This document shows, one piece after another, positions 8,355 to 16,768 of a DNA stretch of 45,842 bases; the first letter of the stretch is position 1; each line of letters begins with the position of its first letter. The notes under the pieces are model-generated. The model was given only the letters and a program-made list of their open reading frames with translations. It was not told the origin of the DNA and did not search any database. The translations under genes were made by a program, and so were the position numbers. The stretch comes from an uncultured Oxalobacter sp. (GTDB taxonomy: Bacteria > Pseudomonadota > Gammaproteobacteria > Burkholderiales > Burkholderiaceae_D), in assembly GCA_905202055.1 (NCBI GenBank), contig CAJKQK010000010.1:1-45842 (forward strand), read 5' to 3'.

Positions 8355-9458
8355 ATGGCTCGTCAGTATCCAATCAGTAAAATAACGATTGAAGGATTCA
8401 AATCGATCAGGAAACTGGATCGTCTTGAATTGAGAAGTTTGAATGTATTGATTGGTGCGAATGGTGTTGGTAAAAGTAATTTCGTCTCGTATTTTCGTAT
8501 GCTTGGTGAGATGATGGCTGGCCGATTGCAGAGCTGGACTCAAAAACAAGGATCGGCAGACCGGATTGTCAGTTATGGAGTGAAAGAGACCCAGCGTTTG
8601 AAGTCGTTTATTGAGTTTGGGCTGAATGGATACCGGTTTGAGCTGGAACCGACGTTAGATGCCGGTTTTGTATTTGTAGATGAAGAGTTCTTTTTTGATG
8701 GAAGTTTCAGAGATGTGTGGACTTCACTTGGAAAGGGACATATTGAAAGTAGACTGAAAGAAAATGCTGAAAACAACCGTGGAAAAGTAGCTGATTACTG
8801 TTACAGCTCCATTGCCGGCTGGAAGGTATTTCATTTTCACGATACTAGTGATACAGCAGGTGTAAAACGAATAGGTTCACTGCATGATAATGGGTATTTA
8901 CGTCCGGATGCATCGAATCTGGCCGCTTACCTCTACCATTTGCGCGAAGAATTTCCAGAGGTTTATGCGCAAATTGTTAAAACTGTTCGCCTGGCAATTC
9001 CTTTCTTTGATGATTTCGTTCTTAATCCCGTCAAGCTGAAAACGGAAGAAGAACAAATCCGTTTACTTTGGCGACAGAAAGACAGCGATTATGCCTTGTG
9101 GCCAAGCCAGTTATCCGATGGATCAATCCGCTTTATATGTCTTGCCACTGCATTATTGCAGCCTTATCCACCTTCAACTATCATTATTGATGAACCTGAA
9201 TTGGGTTTACATCCATATGCCATTACACTGCTTGGAGCATTGTTGAAGTCGGCTTCGGAACGAATGCAGGTAATTGTTTCCACGCAATCGGTTCAACTGG
9301 TCGATGAGTTTTCGATAGACGATTTGCTTGTAGTGGATCGTGAGGATGGTGAGACTGTGTTCAAACGATTCGATGAAAAAGAATTCGAACACTGGTTAGT
9401 CGATTATACCGTTGGCGAACTCTGGGAAAAGAACATTCTTGGGGGACGCCCATCATAA
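8355..9458 (+). CDS. OLD-like/ABC-type AAA ATPase of a two-gene module
   Basis: This is a cytoplasmic SMC/ABC-type ATPase of 367 residues. It starts with the characteristic ITIEGFKSIRKLDRLELRSL strand-helix. Walker A is IGANGVGKSNF (about 33-43), the signature-like segment SQLSDGSIRFICLA, Walker B TIIIDEPELGLHP (about 273-285), and the switch region VSTQSVQLVDEF. I prefer the ATG at 8355, spaced six bases from TGGA, over the ATG at 8349. Its TAATG overlap with the next gene implies an obligate pair. ATPases of this type paired with TOPRIM-like or DUF4276 proteins recur in anti-phage defence (OLD, PARIS and AbiL are related designs). Defence is inferred from this architecture and from the AT-rich composition, not shown. 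Confidence 0.8.
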   Translation: MARQYPISKITIEGFKSIRKLDRLELRSLNVLIGANGVGKSNFVSYFRMLGEMMAGRLQSWTQKQGSADRIVSYGVKETQRLKSFIEFGLNGYRFELEPTLDAGFVFVDEEFFFDGSFRDVWTSLGKGHIESRLKENAENNRGKVADYCYSSIAGWKVFHFHDTSDTAGVKRIGSLHDNGYLRPDASNLAAYLYHLREEFPEVYAQIVKTVRLAIPFFDDFVLNPVKLKTEEEQIRLLWRQKDSDYALWPSQLSDGSIRFICLATALLQPYPPSTIIIDEPELGLHPYAITLLGALLKSASERMQVIVSTQSVQLVDEFSIDDLLVVDREDGETVFKRFDEKEFEHWLVDYTVGELWEKNILGGRPS

Positions 9459-10126
9459 TGATCCGTGTTTATGTTATCTGTGAGGGCTTGACTGAAGAGA
9501 CTTTTGTCAAGGGAATATTGAAAGATTCCATGACATCAAAACATGTTTGCCTCATACCGACTCTCATTGGCAAACCCGGCAAAAAAGGGGGGGATGTCAG
9601 ATTTGAACGGGTTTTAAGGGATATCCGGTATTTATTGAATGATAGTGAAGCGTACTGTACGACATTTCTTGATTTTTATGGGCTCTCAGGGGATTTTCCC
9701 GGACGTCAGGATGCTTTGGTCAAAAAAGGTGCAAGGAATAAGGCTGAATGTTTTCTGACGGTTTTTACTGCCAGACTGGCTGAAGAACTGGGTGAAAACA
9801 TCATCAGACGTTTTATTCCTTACATCCAGATGTACGAGTTCGAAGGGTTGTTGTTCAGTCATCCTGAAAAATTGGCGATTAGTCTGGGTAAAACCACTCA
9901 CGTCAAAATTCTCCAAAGAATAAGAAGTGATTTTTCTTCGCCGGAAGATATTAATAATAGTCCTCAGACAGCCCCGTCGAAACGATTAAAAAATCTTTTT
10001 CCCTGCTACAACAAGTCGCTTAATGGTTCGGTAGCCGCTGCCGAGATTGGTTTGGCTGTCATCAGACAAGAATGTCCATTATTCAATGAGTGGCTTGAAA
10101 AAATTGAAAGCCTTGCATTTGTCTAA
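9458..10126 (+). CDS. DUF4276-family partner of the upstream ATPase
   Basis: The 222-residue protein begins with CEGLTEETF (8-16), the TOPRIM-like glutamate motif of DUF4276 proteins (Glu9). TTFLDFYGLSGDFPG (68-82, Asp72) and the conserved YEFEGLLFSHPEKL segment follow. The family is regularly encoded next to an ABC/OLD-type ATPase, and a nuclease or nucleotide-binding role is suspected. The start codon shares its A with the ATPase stop (TAATG at 9456-9460), so translation is coupled. The gene is as AT-rich as its partner and unlike the flanking genes, which suggests the pair was acquired together. It converges on a leftward gene about 16 bases downstream with no clear terminator between them. 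Confidence 0.75.
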   Translation: MIRVYVICEGLTEETFVKGILKDSMTSKHVCLIPTLIGKPGKKGGDVRFERVLRDIRYLLNDSEAYCTTFLDFYGLSGDFPGRQDALVKKGARNKAECFLTVFTARLAEELGENIIRRFIPYIQMYEFEGLLFSHPEKLAISLGKTTHVKILQRIRSDFSSPEDINNSPQTAPSKRLKNLFPCYNKSLNGSVAAAEIGLAVIRQECPLFNEWLEKIESLAFV

Positions 10127-10142
10127 TTCGTATCTTTTGCAT

Positions 10143-10310
10143 TCAAACGGTTCTCGTTTGACGTTTTTTAAAATACTGTAGCAATAGGCCAATTCCGGCC
10201 TGAACGACCCAGAAAACGACCAGCCTCAAGGGGCCGGAGCTTATTTTCCCGAATTTCCAGACGAGTTTTGCCAGAAATGTGGCGGCTATCAGCAGGAGTT
10301 TCTTTTCCAT
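10143..10310 (-). CDS. Small hydrophobic protein, 55 residues
   Basis: A leftward ATG at 10308-10310, preceded by GGGAAGAAG at a good distance, opens a 55-codon frame ending in TGA at 10143-10145. The peptide begins MEKKLLLIAATFLAKLVWKF, has a second hydrophobic stretch (LRLVVFWVVQAGIGLLLQYF) and ends basic (KKRQTRTV). That gives two likely membrane segments joined by a short loop. No family is recognised. It lies downstream of the MATE gene on the same strand, about 110 bases away. Its 168 bases fill the otherwise unexplained gap between the ATPase/DUF4276 module and the exporter. Confidence 0.5.
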   Translation of the reverse strand: MEKKLLLIAATFLAKLVWKFGKISSGPLRLVVFWVVQAGIGLLLQYFKKRQTRTV

Positions 10311-10419
10311 CGTTGTCTTCTTCCCGGCAAAAATCCGGAGAAATTGATCATACGGCTATTTTAGGTGATTTCCGGATTTGATGCTATCGTCAAGATATTG
10401 ATTTTAAACGTTTTTATGA

Positions 10420-11766
10420 TCAGTTCGCTAAGGGCTTCCGGGTTTTGCAGAGGAAGCGCAGCCAGAACATGATGCCAGCGCTGGTCAGGCCGAAGGGGAA
10501 GGCCATCCAGATGCCGACGATGCCGTAACCGAGTACGAAACCGAAGAAGTAGCTTGCCGACAGGGAAATGACGAAGTAGGCAATGAACGAGAAGATCATC
10601 ATGATTTTCACGTCCGAGATGCCGCGAAGGGAATTGGCGAAAGCGATTTGCAGGGCGTCGCCGAACTGGTAGATCATCATGGGGATGAAGAGGCTGGCGA
10701 CGGTGGCTGTGACAAGGGTGTTGTCGGTGAACAGGTTTCCGATGCTATGGCGGAACTGCCAGAAGATGCCGGTGGCGATGACGGCCATGACCATGATGAG
10801 GTGAAAGCCGGAAAAGGCGGCACGGCGCAAGTCGGGCAGGTTTTCCTGCCCCTTGTAATAAGCGACCCGGATGGCGGTGGCGGCGCCCATGCCGTAGTAC
10901 ATCATGAAGAAGATGGTCGAGATCGTCAGCATGACCTGATGGGCGGCCAGCGCAATGGTGGAAATCCAGCCGACCATGATGGTGGTCAGGGAAAAGGAAG
11001 CGGTTTCCATGCCCATTTGCAGGGCGAGGGGCCATCCCATCGCGTTCAGTTGCCGGTAGTCGGCACGGTTGAAATGCGAACTGAAAAACCCTTTCCGGTA
11101 GTCGCTGTAGCGGGGCAGGTAAAGGAAGATGCAAACGAAGATCGCCATCATCAGAAAGCGCGAGAAAAGGGTTGAAATGCCCGCCCCGAAGAGTCCCAGT
11201 TCCGGCAGGCCTGCCGCACCGTAAATCAGGGCATAGTTCAGGGCGATGTGGATGAGGTTGCCGATGAGCAGAATCCACATGGAGATTCTCGTGTCCATGA
11301 TGCCGTCGGCGAATTGCCTGAAGGCGTTGAACAGCAGGATGAAGATGAGTGAACCGAGCAGGACGAGGTAATACGGCTTGATCAGGGGGATGAGTTCGGC
11401 AGGCTGGTTCAGGTTGTCGATGTTGAAGAACAGGATGGTCATGCCCAGTATGAAAACGAGCGCGACGATGAAATTGGCCAACAGCGCGTTTTTGAGCTTG
11501 CCGCCGATGGCGGTGCGGTCGTTGTGGCCGAAGAGCTGGCCGATGACAGGTGTCAGGCCGTAGGAAAAGCCGGTGCTGCCGATGATGACGAGGTTGAACA
11601 GGTTGTTCACGAAGCTGGCGGCGCCGAGTTCTTCGGTGCTGTGGTGCCCGATCATGATGGTGTCGGCGAAACCGAGGATGATCATGCCGATCTGCCCGAT
11701 GATGATCGGGACGCCCAGCGTGATCAGTTTTCGGTAATGGTCGGTGTAGCGTGTCGGCTGGCTCAT
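10420..11766 (-). CDS. MATE-family multidrug/metabolite efflux transporter
   Basis: This 448-residue inner-membrane protein has about twelve hydrophobic segments and the MATE opening LGVPIIIGQIGMIILGFADTIMIGHHSTEELGAAS. The second repeat begins near ALQMGMETASFSLTTIMVGW and carries QVMLTISTIFFMMYYGMGAATAIRV. This internal two-fold design is typical of Na+ or H+ coupled MATE exporters (NorM/DinF type). The ATG at 11766 is preceded on the minus strand by AGGAC. An in-frame start at 11811 would add a hydrophilic 15-residue tail without support. The substrate cannot be read from the sequence. It is separated from yjjG by about 120 bases and is probably a separate or loosely linked transcription unit. 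Confidence 0.87.
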   Translation of the reverse strand: MSQPTRYTDHYRKLITLGVPIIIGQIGMIILGFADTIMIGHHSTEELGAASFVNNLFNLVIIGSTGFSYGLTPVIGQLFGHNDRTAIGGKLKNALLANFIVALVFILGMTILFFNIDNLNQPAELIPLIKPYYLVLLGSLIFILLFNAFRQFADGIMDTRISMWILLIGNLIHIALNYALIYGAAGLPELGLFGAGISTLFSRFLMMAIFVCIFLYLPRYSDYRKGFFSSHFNRADYRQLNAMGWPLALQMGMETASFSLTTIMVGWISTIALAAHQVMLTISTIFFMMYYGMGAATAIRVAYYKGQENLPDLRRAAFSGFHLIMVMAVIATGIFWQFRHSIGNLFTDNTLVTATVASLFIPMMIYQFGDALQIAFANSLRGISDVKIMMIFSFIAYFVISLSASYFFGFVLGYGIVGIWMAFPFGLTSAGIMFWLRFLCKTRKPLAN

Positions 11767-11889
11767 GGATGGTCCTGTTTTGCCTTGCAGGCACAGGTTT
11801 TTCGTATCCATGCCTGCTGTCGGAAGTCTGGCATCTTAGGCGAGTTGTGCCCGCTCTGTCAAAGGATATGCCAGCCGTTGCTGCCGGCT

Positions 11890-12600
11890 TTACCGTTTTT
11901 CCGCGGCGCTTCCTTCCAGAATGGGCAGGAGTTCATCGAGCTTGCGGATATCGTAATCGGCTTTCAGGGCCGGTTCAGCCGTTTTGCCGGACGGGTTGTA
12001 CCAGCAGGTGTCGATTCCGGTGTTTTTGCCACCCTGTATGTCGGAGGTCAGCGAGTCGCCGACGATCAGCGCCTGCGACGGGTCGAACTGGCCGATGGAG
12101 TTGAAGACGGCGGAAAAGTAGTGCGTACTCGGTTTCTGGTGGCCGATTTCCTCGGATACGAAGATATTGTCGAAATAATTGTCCAGCCCGCTACCGGACA
12201 GGCGGCTGTACTGGGTGGCGGCCACGCCGTTGGTAACGCAATAAAGGCGGTATTTTCCAGCCAGTTTTTCGCAGAGTTCCCTTGCACCGTCGATCAGGTA
12301 ATAGCCGCGTCCCAGCGCCCGCTGGTAATCGAGGTGGAAAGTGCGCCCGTCCACACGGTACCCCACGGTGTCGAAGACACGCTGGAACCGGGTGGAGGTA
12401 ATGGTTTCCTTGGTGATTTCGCCGCGTTCGAAGGCCGACCACAATTCATGGTTGATGGTTTTGTAGATGTCCCGGATTTCTTCGGTGAGGGTCAGGCCGT
12501 ATTCGTCGAATGTGTTTTCAAGGGCGGCCTTTTCGGTCTTGCGAAAGTCGAGCAGGGTATCGTCTGCGTCGAGCAGGAGGGTGTCATAATTTTTTTTCAT
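11890..12600 (-). CDS. yjjG: YjjG-family pyrimidine nucleotidase (HAD)
   Basis: YjjG removes the phosphate from (mostly non-canonical) pyrimidine nucleoside monophosphates, cleaning the nucleotide pool. This 236-residue protein has HAD motif I as LLLDADDTLLDF (nucleophile Asp11, general acid Asp13). The cap region resembles YjjG (INHELWSAFERGEITKET). Motif II lies in CVTNGVAATQ, and motif IV is IVGDSLTSDIQGG. The length matches the family. The start is the ATG at 12600. It lies 60 bases downstream of the LA2681-like gene on the same strand and may be cotranscribed with it, but nothing links their functions. Confidence 0.85.
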   Translation of the reverse strand: MKKNYDTLLLDADDTLLDFRKTEKAALENTFDEYGLTLTEEIRDIYKTINHELWSAFERGEITKETITSTRFQRVFDTVGYRVDGRTFHLDYQRALGRGYYLIDGARELCEKLAGKYRLYCVTNGVAATQYSRLSGSGLDNYFDNIFVSEEIGHQKPSTHYFSAVFNSIGQFDPSQALIVGDSLTSDIQGGKNTGIDTCWYNPSGKTAEPALKADYDIRKLDELLPILEGSAAEKR

Positions 12601-12660
12601 GATTTTTCCTGTTTTGAAGTGCCTTGTGGGCCATTCGGAATTATACCTGCACGCGCCCGT

Positions 12661-14232
12661 TTATGCATTGAGCGAAGTCTGCACGGAAGCATATTCCGCC
12701 GATTCGGGATTGTCCTTTTCCGCTTGCCTGCGTTTTTTTTCTTCGATGTGCAAGGCCAGCGTCAGGTAAACGATGGCGTTGCGTACGAGCGAGAGCACGT
12801 CCGTCGTGGCTTTTTCAAGCTCGTCGCGCGTGATCGAGTTATCGACGATGGCGTCGTCTGCCGGTTCACGTTCGACGACACGGAGGTAACGGTTTTCCAG
12901 TTCATCCGCGATGGTTTTCAGCCGGTAGCTGCCGGCGTCGATGGAAGGTAACTGGCGTTCGGAGGGCAATTCTTTCGACAGCCAGAACAGGGAACGCATG
13001 AGCCAGTTGTCCGAACGGGTAAAAATGCGGTCGAGGCCATTGGCGGGGTTGCCATCCCGGTACCAGACGTTTTTGAGGCCGGTTTTCGATTCAGCCAGTT
13101 TCAGCCTGAAGTAAATCCGGATGACGTGTGCGATTTTGGGCAGCAGGGAATACGCCGAACGGTAAGCGAGTTTGAGGGACTCCATCGCAAGCGAATAAGC
13201 CAGAGGTTCGTTTTCCGTATTCGGGAGACTGTTTTTCTTCACTTTCCGGATGGCTTTGGCATGGATGCTGTCGCAGGCAAGCTGGCGCGCGGCGATGTAT
13301 TCCAGCCGGATTTGCGAGAGGAAACGGAATGCCTGCGGCGTCATGCGCAGGGAAGACGGGACGGTTTCGGGCTGCTCCATCAGGTCGTATGCGGCGGCTT
13401 GTGTACGGCACAGGTCATTGACGGGATTCAGGTAAAGTTTGTGCGTGAGGGCCCATTTCCGTTCTTTTTTGTCTTTTCCCGCTTTGCGGCGCTTCGTGGA
13501 AGTCGCGCATGCGAGGCTTGCCGGGTCGTCAGGGTCGTAGAGCAACGCCTCGATTTTTTCCTGCTCTGCACGGAAGTATTCCCTGCCCTGTCCGTCGCCG
13601 AAATAGCGGGCGGTTTCATTTGTCGAGGCCAGCAGGTTGTCGAGTGCAATTCCCAGGAAGACGGGTTTTTTGTCGTCATCGGCGATCAGTTCGGCATATT
13701 CGGCGATGCCTTTGCCACGGTTGCCGAGTGCCATCCCGAAGGCCGGGTCGATGTCGATGGCGCGATCCCAATATGTCAGGGCACTGATGAAATGGCCCAT
13801 GAAGGCCAGCTGGTTGCCGAGTCCGGTCAGTATTTTGCAGCGCAACAGCTCGTCCAGAAACGGAAAGGCCGGGTCGTTCACGGCTTTTTGCAGGTGGAAT
13901 ATGGCCTGTTCGATTTCAGGCTCTTCCCAATGCGCTCCCTGACGGCTGGCAGCCGGTTTTTTCTCGTGTCGGCGGCTGATCCATGCATTTGCCGTGTAGT
14001 AGTCGAGCAGGCAGCGATGTACGCCATCGAGTTTTTTTCTTTTGGCAATCGCACACCATTCAAGCGCCTTTTCCGTCGCTTCCGGGTTTTTATGACGTCC
14101 GGCCAATTCAACCAGTTTGCCGATTTTATCGAGCAGAAGGGCCGGATTGCGTCCGGGGACGCTTTTGAGGAGTGCTGCCAGCTCCGTGTCATGTGTCCGG
14201 GTGCTGGTGACGGATGTTTTTTTGCGTGCCAT
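12661..14232 (-). CDS. LA2681-like TPR/HEPN-domain protein
   Basis: This 523-residue soluble protein has a helical N-terminal half with a TPR-like unit (GNQLAFMGHFISALTYWDRA and IDIDPAFGMALGNRGKG). A middle landmark is LYLNPVNDLCRTQA. The C-terminal region (NVWYRDGNP, RSLFWLSKELPSER, KTIADELENRYLRV) resembles the HEPN domain of the LA2681 family. In that family I would expect an RN-x-x-E-H signature; here the aligned stretch reads ADELEN, so the catalytic Arg and His look replaced. A later RNAIVYLTLALH could provide an alternative R-x-x-x-x-H-like motif. The ATG at 14232 (MARKKTSV) was chosen over 14322 because the extension is low-complexity and unsupported. HEPN proteins are often RNases in defence or stress; activity here is doubtful. 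Confidence 0.55.
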   Translation of the reverse strand: MARKKTSVTSTRTHDTELAALLKSVPGRNPALLLDKIGKLVELAGRHKNPEATEKALEWCAIAKRKKLDGVHRCLLDYYTANAWISRRHEKKPAASRQGAHWEEPEIEQAIFHLQKAVNDPAFPFLDELLRCKILTGLGNQLAFMGHFISALTYWDRAIDIDPAFGMALGNRGKGIAEYAELIADDDKKPVFLGIALDNLLASTNETARYFGDGQGREYFRAEQEKIEALLYDPDDPASLACATSTKRRKAGKDKKERKWALTHKLYLNPVNDLCRTQAAAYDLMEQPETVPSSLRMTPQAFRFLSQIRLEYIAARQLACDSIHAKAIRKVKKNSLPNTENEPLAYSLAMESLKLAYRSAYSLLPKIAHVIRIYFRLKLAESKTGLKNVWYRDGNPANGLDRIFTRSDNWLMRSLFWLSKELPSERQLPSIDAGSYRLKTIADELENRYLRVVEREPADDAIVDNSITRDELEKATTDVLSLVRNAIVYLTLALHIEEKKRRQAEKDNPESAEYASVQTSLNA

Positions 14233-14351
14233 GTTCGTTATATTCCGGAAAAATGCGGTTGATTCCGGTTCATGATGCCATGAATGAGGCTGTCCTGCGC
14301 CTGAATTTGTCAAAAATTGCACTGGAAAGACGGGAACAGTCCGGTTTTCGT

Positions 14352-14640
14352 CTATGACACGACGTTATCCTGCTCATAACGGTTCAGCCAGCGTTCGGAA
14401 ACCTCCTCGAATGGGACAGGCCTGCCGCAAAAATAGCCCTGTGTCTGGACGCAATTGGCCTGTTTCAGGAGGATGGGCTGTGTTTCCGTTTCAACGCCGA
14501 TCAGGCAAGGCAGATTGACAGATGAAAAGATAACGCCAAAATCGTCAGGCGGAATTTTGAAGGCTGCCCTCGAGCAGTTGATGGGTGATATCCACAGCAG
14601 TTTTTTCGGCAGGGTCCGATCCGATGAAGGACGTTCATAA
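14352..14640 (-). pseudogene. Decayed EAL-domain (c-di-GMP phosphodiesterase) remnant
   Basis: The leftward frame ending in TAG at 14352-14354 reads GVETETQPILLKQANCVQTQ followed by GYFCGRPVPFEEVSERWL. This is the C-terminal end of an EAL domain (compare GVET-E-Q-L-GC-QGY-F-RP-P). Just upstream in the same frame is KIPPDDFGVIFSSVNLP, matching the DDFGTGYSSL motif, but the roughly 50-60 residues normally between these two motifs are missing. Further upstream another frame reads VDITHQLLEGSLQ, matching the EAL I-E-(I/L)-T-E-x-L-L segment, so there is also a frameshift. No start or N-terminal part is visible. It is a degraded gene copy with at least one deletion and one frameshift. Confidence 0.7.
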
Positions 14641-15322
14641 TGAAATGCTTGTCCGGAACTGGAAAAGCAGTCCTTGCCGTGCGGGTGTCATTGTCGATGA
14701 TCGGCGTTCCCGTTTTAACCGGTCTGCCTGAAGAAAAACAAGCCGGACAAGACAGAAAAAAGCGGTTGCACATATACAGGAAATGAAAAAGAAATAAAAA
14801 GAAGCGAATGACGGTAAGATTTTCAGGCATTACGCCAGTCGGGGCACGTCGGCTGGCGCCGGATTGCCCGTATACGGGTATACCACCATGTGACCGTGCA
14901 TACGAATGAATCCGGCGCGGCAAGCTGCTATCGGCGTGTATTGCCAAAGAACAAGTGCCGTCGGGGATGCTTTACCGTCTGCAGCAATCGTGCCGGATAT
15001 GAGCGGCATATTGCAGGAACCGGTTTGTTACCGGTGTGATCGTCAGGAATGACACAGGCGATGTCATGTTGGGCGTTTTCAGACATTTTTGATGAGTGTG
15101 GCAAATTTACCAAACGATCTTATCCCCATTTCCTGTGGATAAGTTGGTGAACAAGTGCCAGAAAACGATATTCTGCCTGTAACAAGTTGGGCATGCCTTA
15201 TTTTTGCACGAAAAGAAGAATCCGATTGTTTTCTGTTTTTTCGACTTGCGAAATGAAAAAGACCATGCTAAAGAGAAGGCTTTGGGATAAAAAATCCGGC
15301 GTCGGTAAACAGGATGTTGACT
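14641..15322. other. Gene-poor region
   Basis: I see no convincing gene in these roughly 680 bases. Short open frames on both strands lack ribosome sites and family resemblance. The left part may be further decayed sequence of the EAL gene. The inverted DnaA-box-like pair at 15120-15142 is the only structured element noticed. The promoter of the gene at 15323 should lie at the right end. Confidence 0.5.
15120..15142. promoter_or_regulatory. Inverted pair of DnaA-box-like 9-mers
   Basis: TGTGGATAA at 15134-15142 is a perfect DnaA box (TTATCCACA on the other strand). TTATCCCCA at 15120-15128 differs from the box by one base and points the opposite way. GGTGGATAA near 15820 is a third one-mismatch copy. 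Two close boxes could bind DnaA as a titration or regulatory site, but one perfect 9-mer in a window this size is not unexpected by chance. Confidence 0.3.
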
Positions 15323-15790
15323 ATGCAAAAAGTGATCAGTGAGAAAGGCAAAAAAACGATTGAAGCGTTTGTAAAGGAGAATCTTTCCGGCACGGTGAAC
15401 GATTCGACCGTACAGGCTTATATCGATATGGCCAAAAGCAATATGGACATTCACGGTGGCCTTCCCAGTCTTGAAATTTCGATGTGTTTCTCTCTGACGG
15501 GAGACGAGGAAAGCCTCGATCTTGAAAAGGACGACGTCGCTTATGAAGATTGCATTTTCAATAATACCGACGAACTTTGTGCCGTTTTCGGCAAGGAAAT
15601 CCTGGCCAGTCTGAAAAAAGCCGGGTTTGAAAAACAGATGGAGAATTCGGGTGAAATCTGGCAGGCGTGTGTGGATATTTTATATGATGGCTACGATTTC
15701 AGGGTTTGCGCAGTGAAAAAAAAGCAAGCTGAAAAAGATGAGGGGGCGGATTTTTACCGGGTCGAATTTCTGGGGACGAAAGCGGAATAA
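15323..15790 (+). CDS. Conserved-looking hypothetical cytoplasmic protein
   Basis: This 155-residue acidic protein (MQKVISEKGKKTIEAFVKEN at the start) has no signal peptide, membrane segment or motif that I recognise. It contains three spaced cysteines (in EDCIFNNTDELC and QACVDILYDGY). I chose the ATG at 15323, eight bases after AGGA at 15311-15314; the ATG at 15314 overlaps that site. A GC-rich inverted repeat (GGACGGA...TCCGTCC) lies just after the stop, and a terminator follows at 15844. It is probably monocistronic. The function is unknown. Confidence 0.6.
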   Translation: MQKVISEKGKKTIEAFVKENLSGTVNDSTVQAYIDMAKSNMDIHGGLPSLEISMCFSLTGDEESLDLEKDDVAYEDCIFNNTDELCAVFGKEILASLKKAGFEKQMENSGEIWQACVDILYDGYDFRVCAVKKKQAEKDEGADFYRVEFLGTKAE

Positions 15791-15843
15791 TCCAGGACGG
15801 ACTGATTCTTTCCGTCCGGTGGATAACTTTTCGGGGAAATGAC

Positions 15844-15870
15844 AAAAGCCGCCATCGGACGGCTTTTTTC
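15844..15870. terminator. Rho-independent terminator
   Basis: AAAAGCCG and CGGCTTTT form an 8-bp stem around an 8-base loop, followed by T residues. It ends the transcript of the hypothetical gene at 15323-15790. The symmetrical A and T runs mean it could also work leftward. Confidence 0.8.
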
Positions 15871-15927
15871 TGTCTAATGGTGTTTGTTGTCATCAGCGTG
15901 TCATACGGATTTGCCAAGGCAAAAAAT

Positions 15928-16701
15928 ATGGAAAAAGACTGGAATGCTGAACTTTATTTGCGGTTTGAGGCGGAACGGACGCGCCCCGCCATTGAACTGC
16001 TTTCGCGTATCGATATTTCCAACCCATCCGTAGTGACTGATCTGGGGTGTGGCCCGGGAAACAGCGCGGCATTGCTGGCAAGGCGCTGGCCCGATGCAAG
16101 CGTCGTCGGGGTGGATTCTTCCCTGGCCATGCTGGAAAAAGCCCGGAACCTTTTGCCGTCGTGCCGGTTTGACGCTGCCGATATTGCCAGCTGGACGGCT
16201 GACAAACCGTGTGACGTCATTTTTGCCAATGCCTCATTGCAATGGGTTCCCCATCATGAAAAACTGATTCCCCGTCTGGTCAGCCAGCTTGCCGGAAACG
16301 GCGTACTGGCGGTTCAGATGCCGGACAATCTGGACGAACCCTCGCATGCCCTGATGCGGGAAGTGGCGGCGGGAAGCTGGAAAGAGAAAATCGGTGATAC
16401 ATCAACCGTCCGGACACGTTTGCTGTCAGCCGACAGGTATTATGATTTGCTTGTCGCGTCGGGTTGCCGGCGTGTCGATATGTGGAAAACGGTTTATTTT
16501 CATGTCATGCCGACGACGGAGTCGATAGTCGAATGGCTGAAATCGACGGGATTGCGACCTTTTCTGGAACCGCTGAATGAACAGGAAAAGCGGGATTTTC
16601 TCTGGCAGTATCTGAAAAAACTTCGCAAAGCGTATCCTGAAAGGCGGGACGGGAACGTGCTTTTGCCATTTCCACGGTTTTTTTTCGTGGCGACGCGCTG
16701 A
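15928..16701 (+). CDS. tam: Trans-aconitate 2-methyltransferase
   Basis: Tam methylates trans-aconitate, a spontaneous inhibitory isomer of cis-aconitate, using S-adenosylmethionine in the cytoplasm. The 257-residue protein opens with WNAELYLRFEAERTRPAIEL, typical of Tam. SAM motif I is VVTDLGCGPGNSAALLA, followed by VGVDSSLAMLEKAR (acidic loop), and FANASLQWVPHH and LAVQMPDNLDEPSH are further Tam landmarks. The ATG at 15928, seven bases after AAGG, is preferred to the one at 15877, which sits in the terminator tail. The length is close to the E. coli enzyme (252). A detoxifying role fits a cell running the TCA enzymes encoded at 22858-28655. Confidence 0.85.
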   Translation: MEKDWNAELYLRFEAERTRPAIELLSRIDISNPSVVTDLGCGPGNSAALLARRWPDASVVGVDSSLAMLEKARNLLPSCRFDAADIASWTADKPCDVIFANASLQWVPHHEKLIPRLVSQLAGNGVLAVQMPDNLDEPSHALMREVAAGSWKEKIGDTSTVRTRLLSADRYYDLLVASGCRRVDMWKTVYFHVMPTTESIVEWLKSTGLRPFLEPLNEQEKRDFLWQYLKKLRKAYPERRDGNVLLPFPRFFFVATR

Positions 16702-16768
16702 CAAGCCTGATCTTGCCAGTACAATAAGCGCTTTTCAATTGGCCGTTATTTTTTAAAGGACGACTGTG

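Noticed and set aside
11524..12951. 475-codon rightward open frame opposite the MATE/yjjG/LA2681 region
   Set aside because: It spans three well-supported leftward genes and their gaps; it lacks a ribosome site and any family motif.
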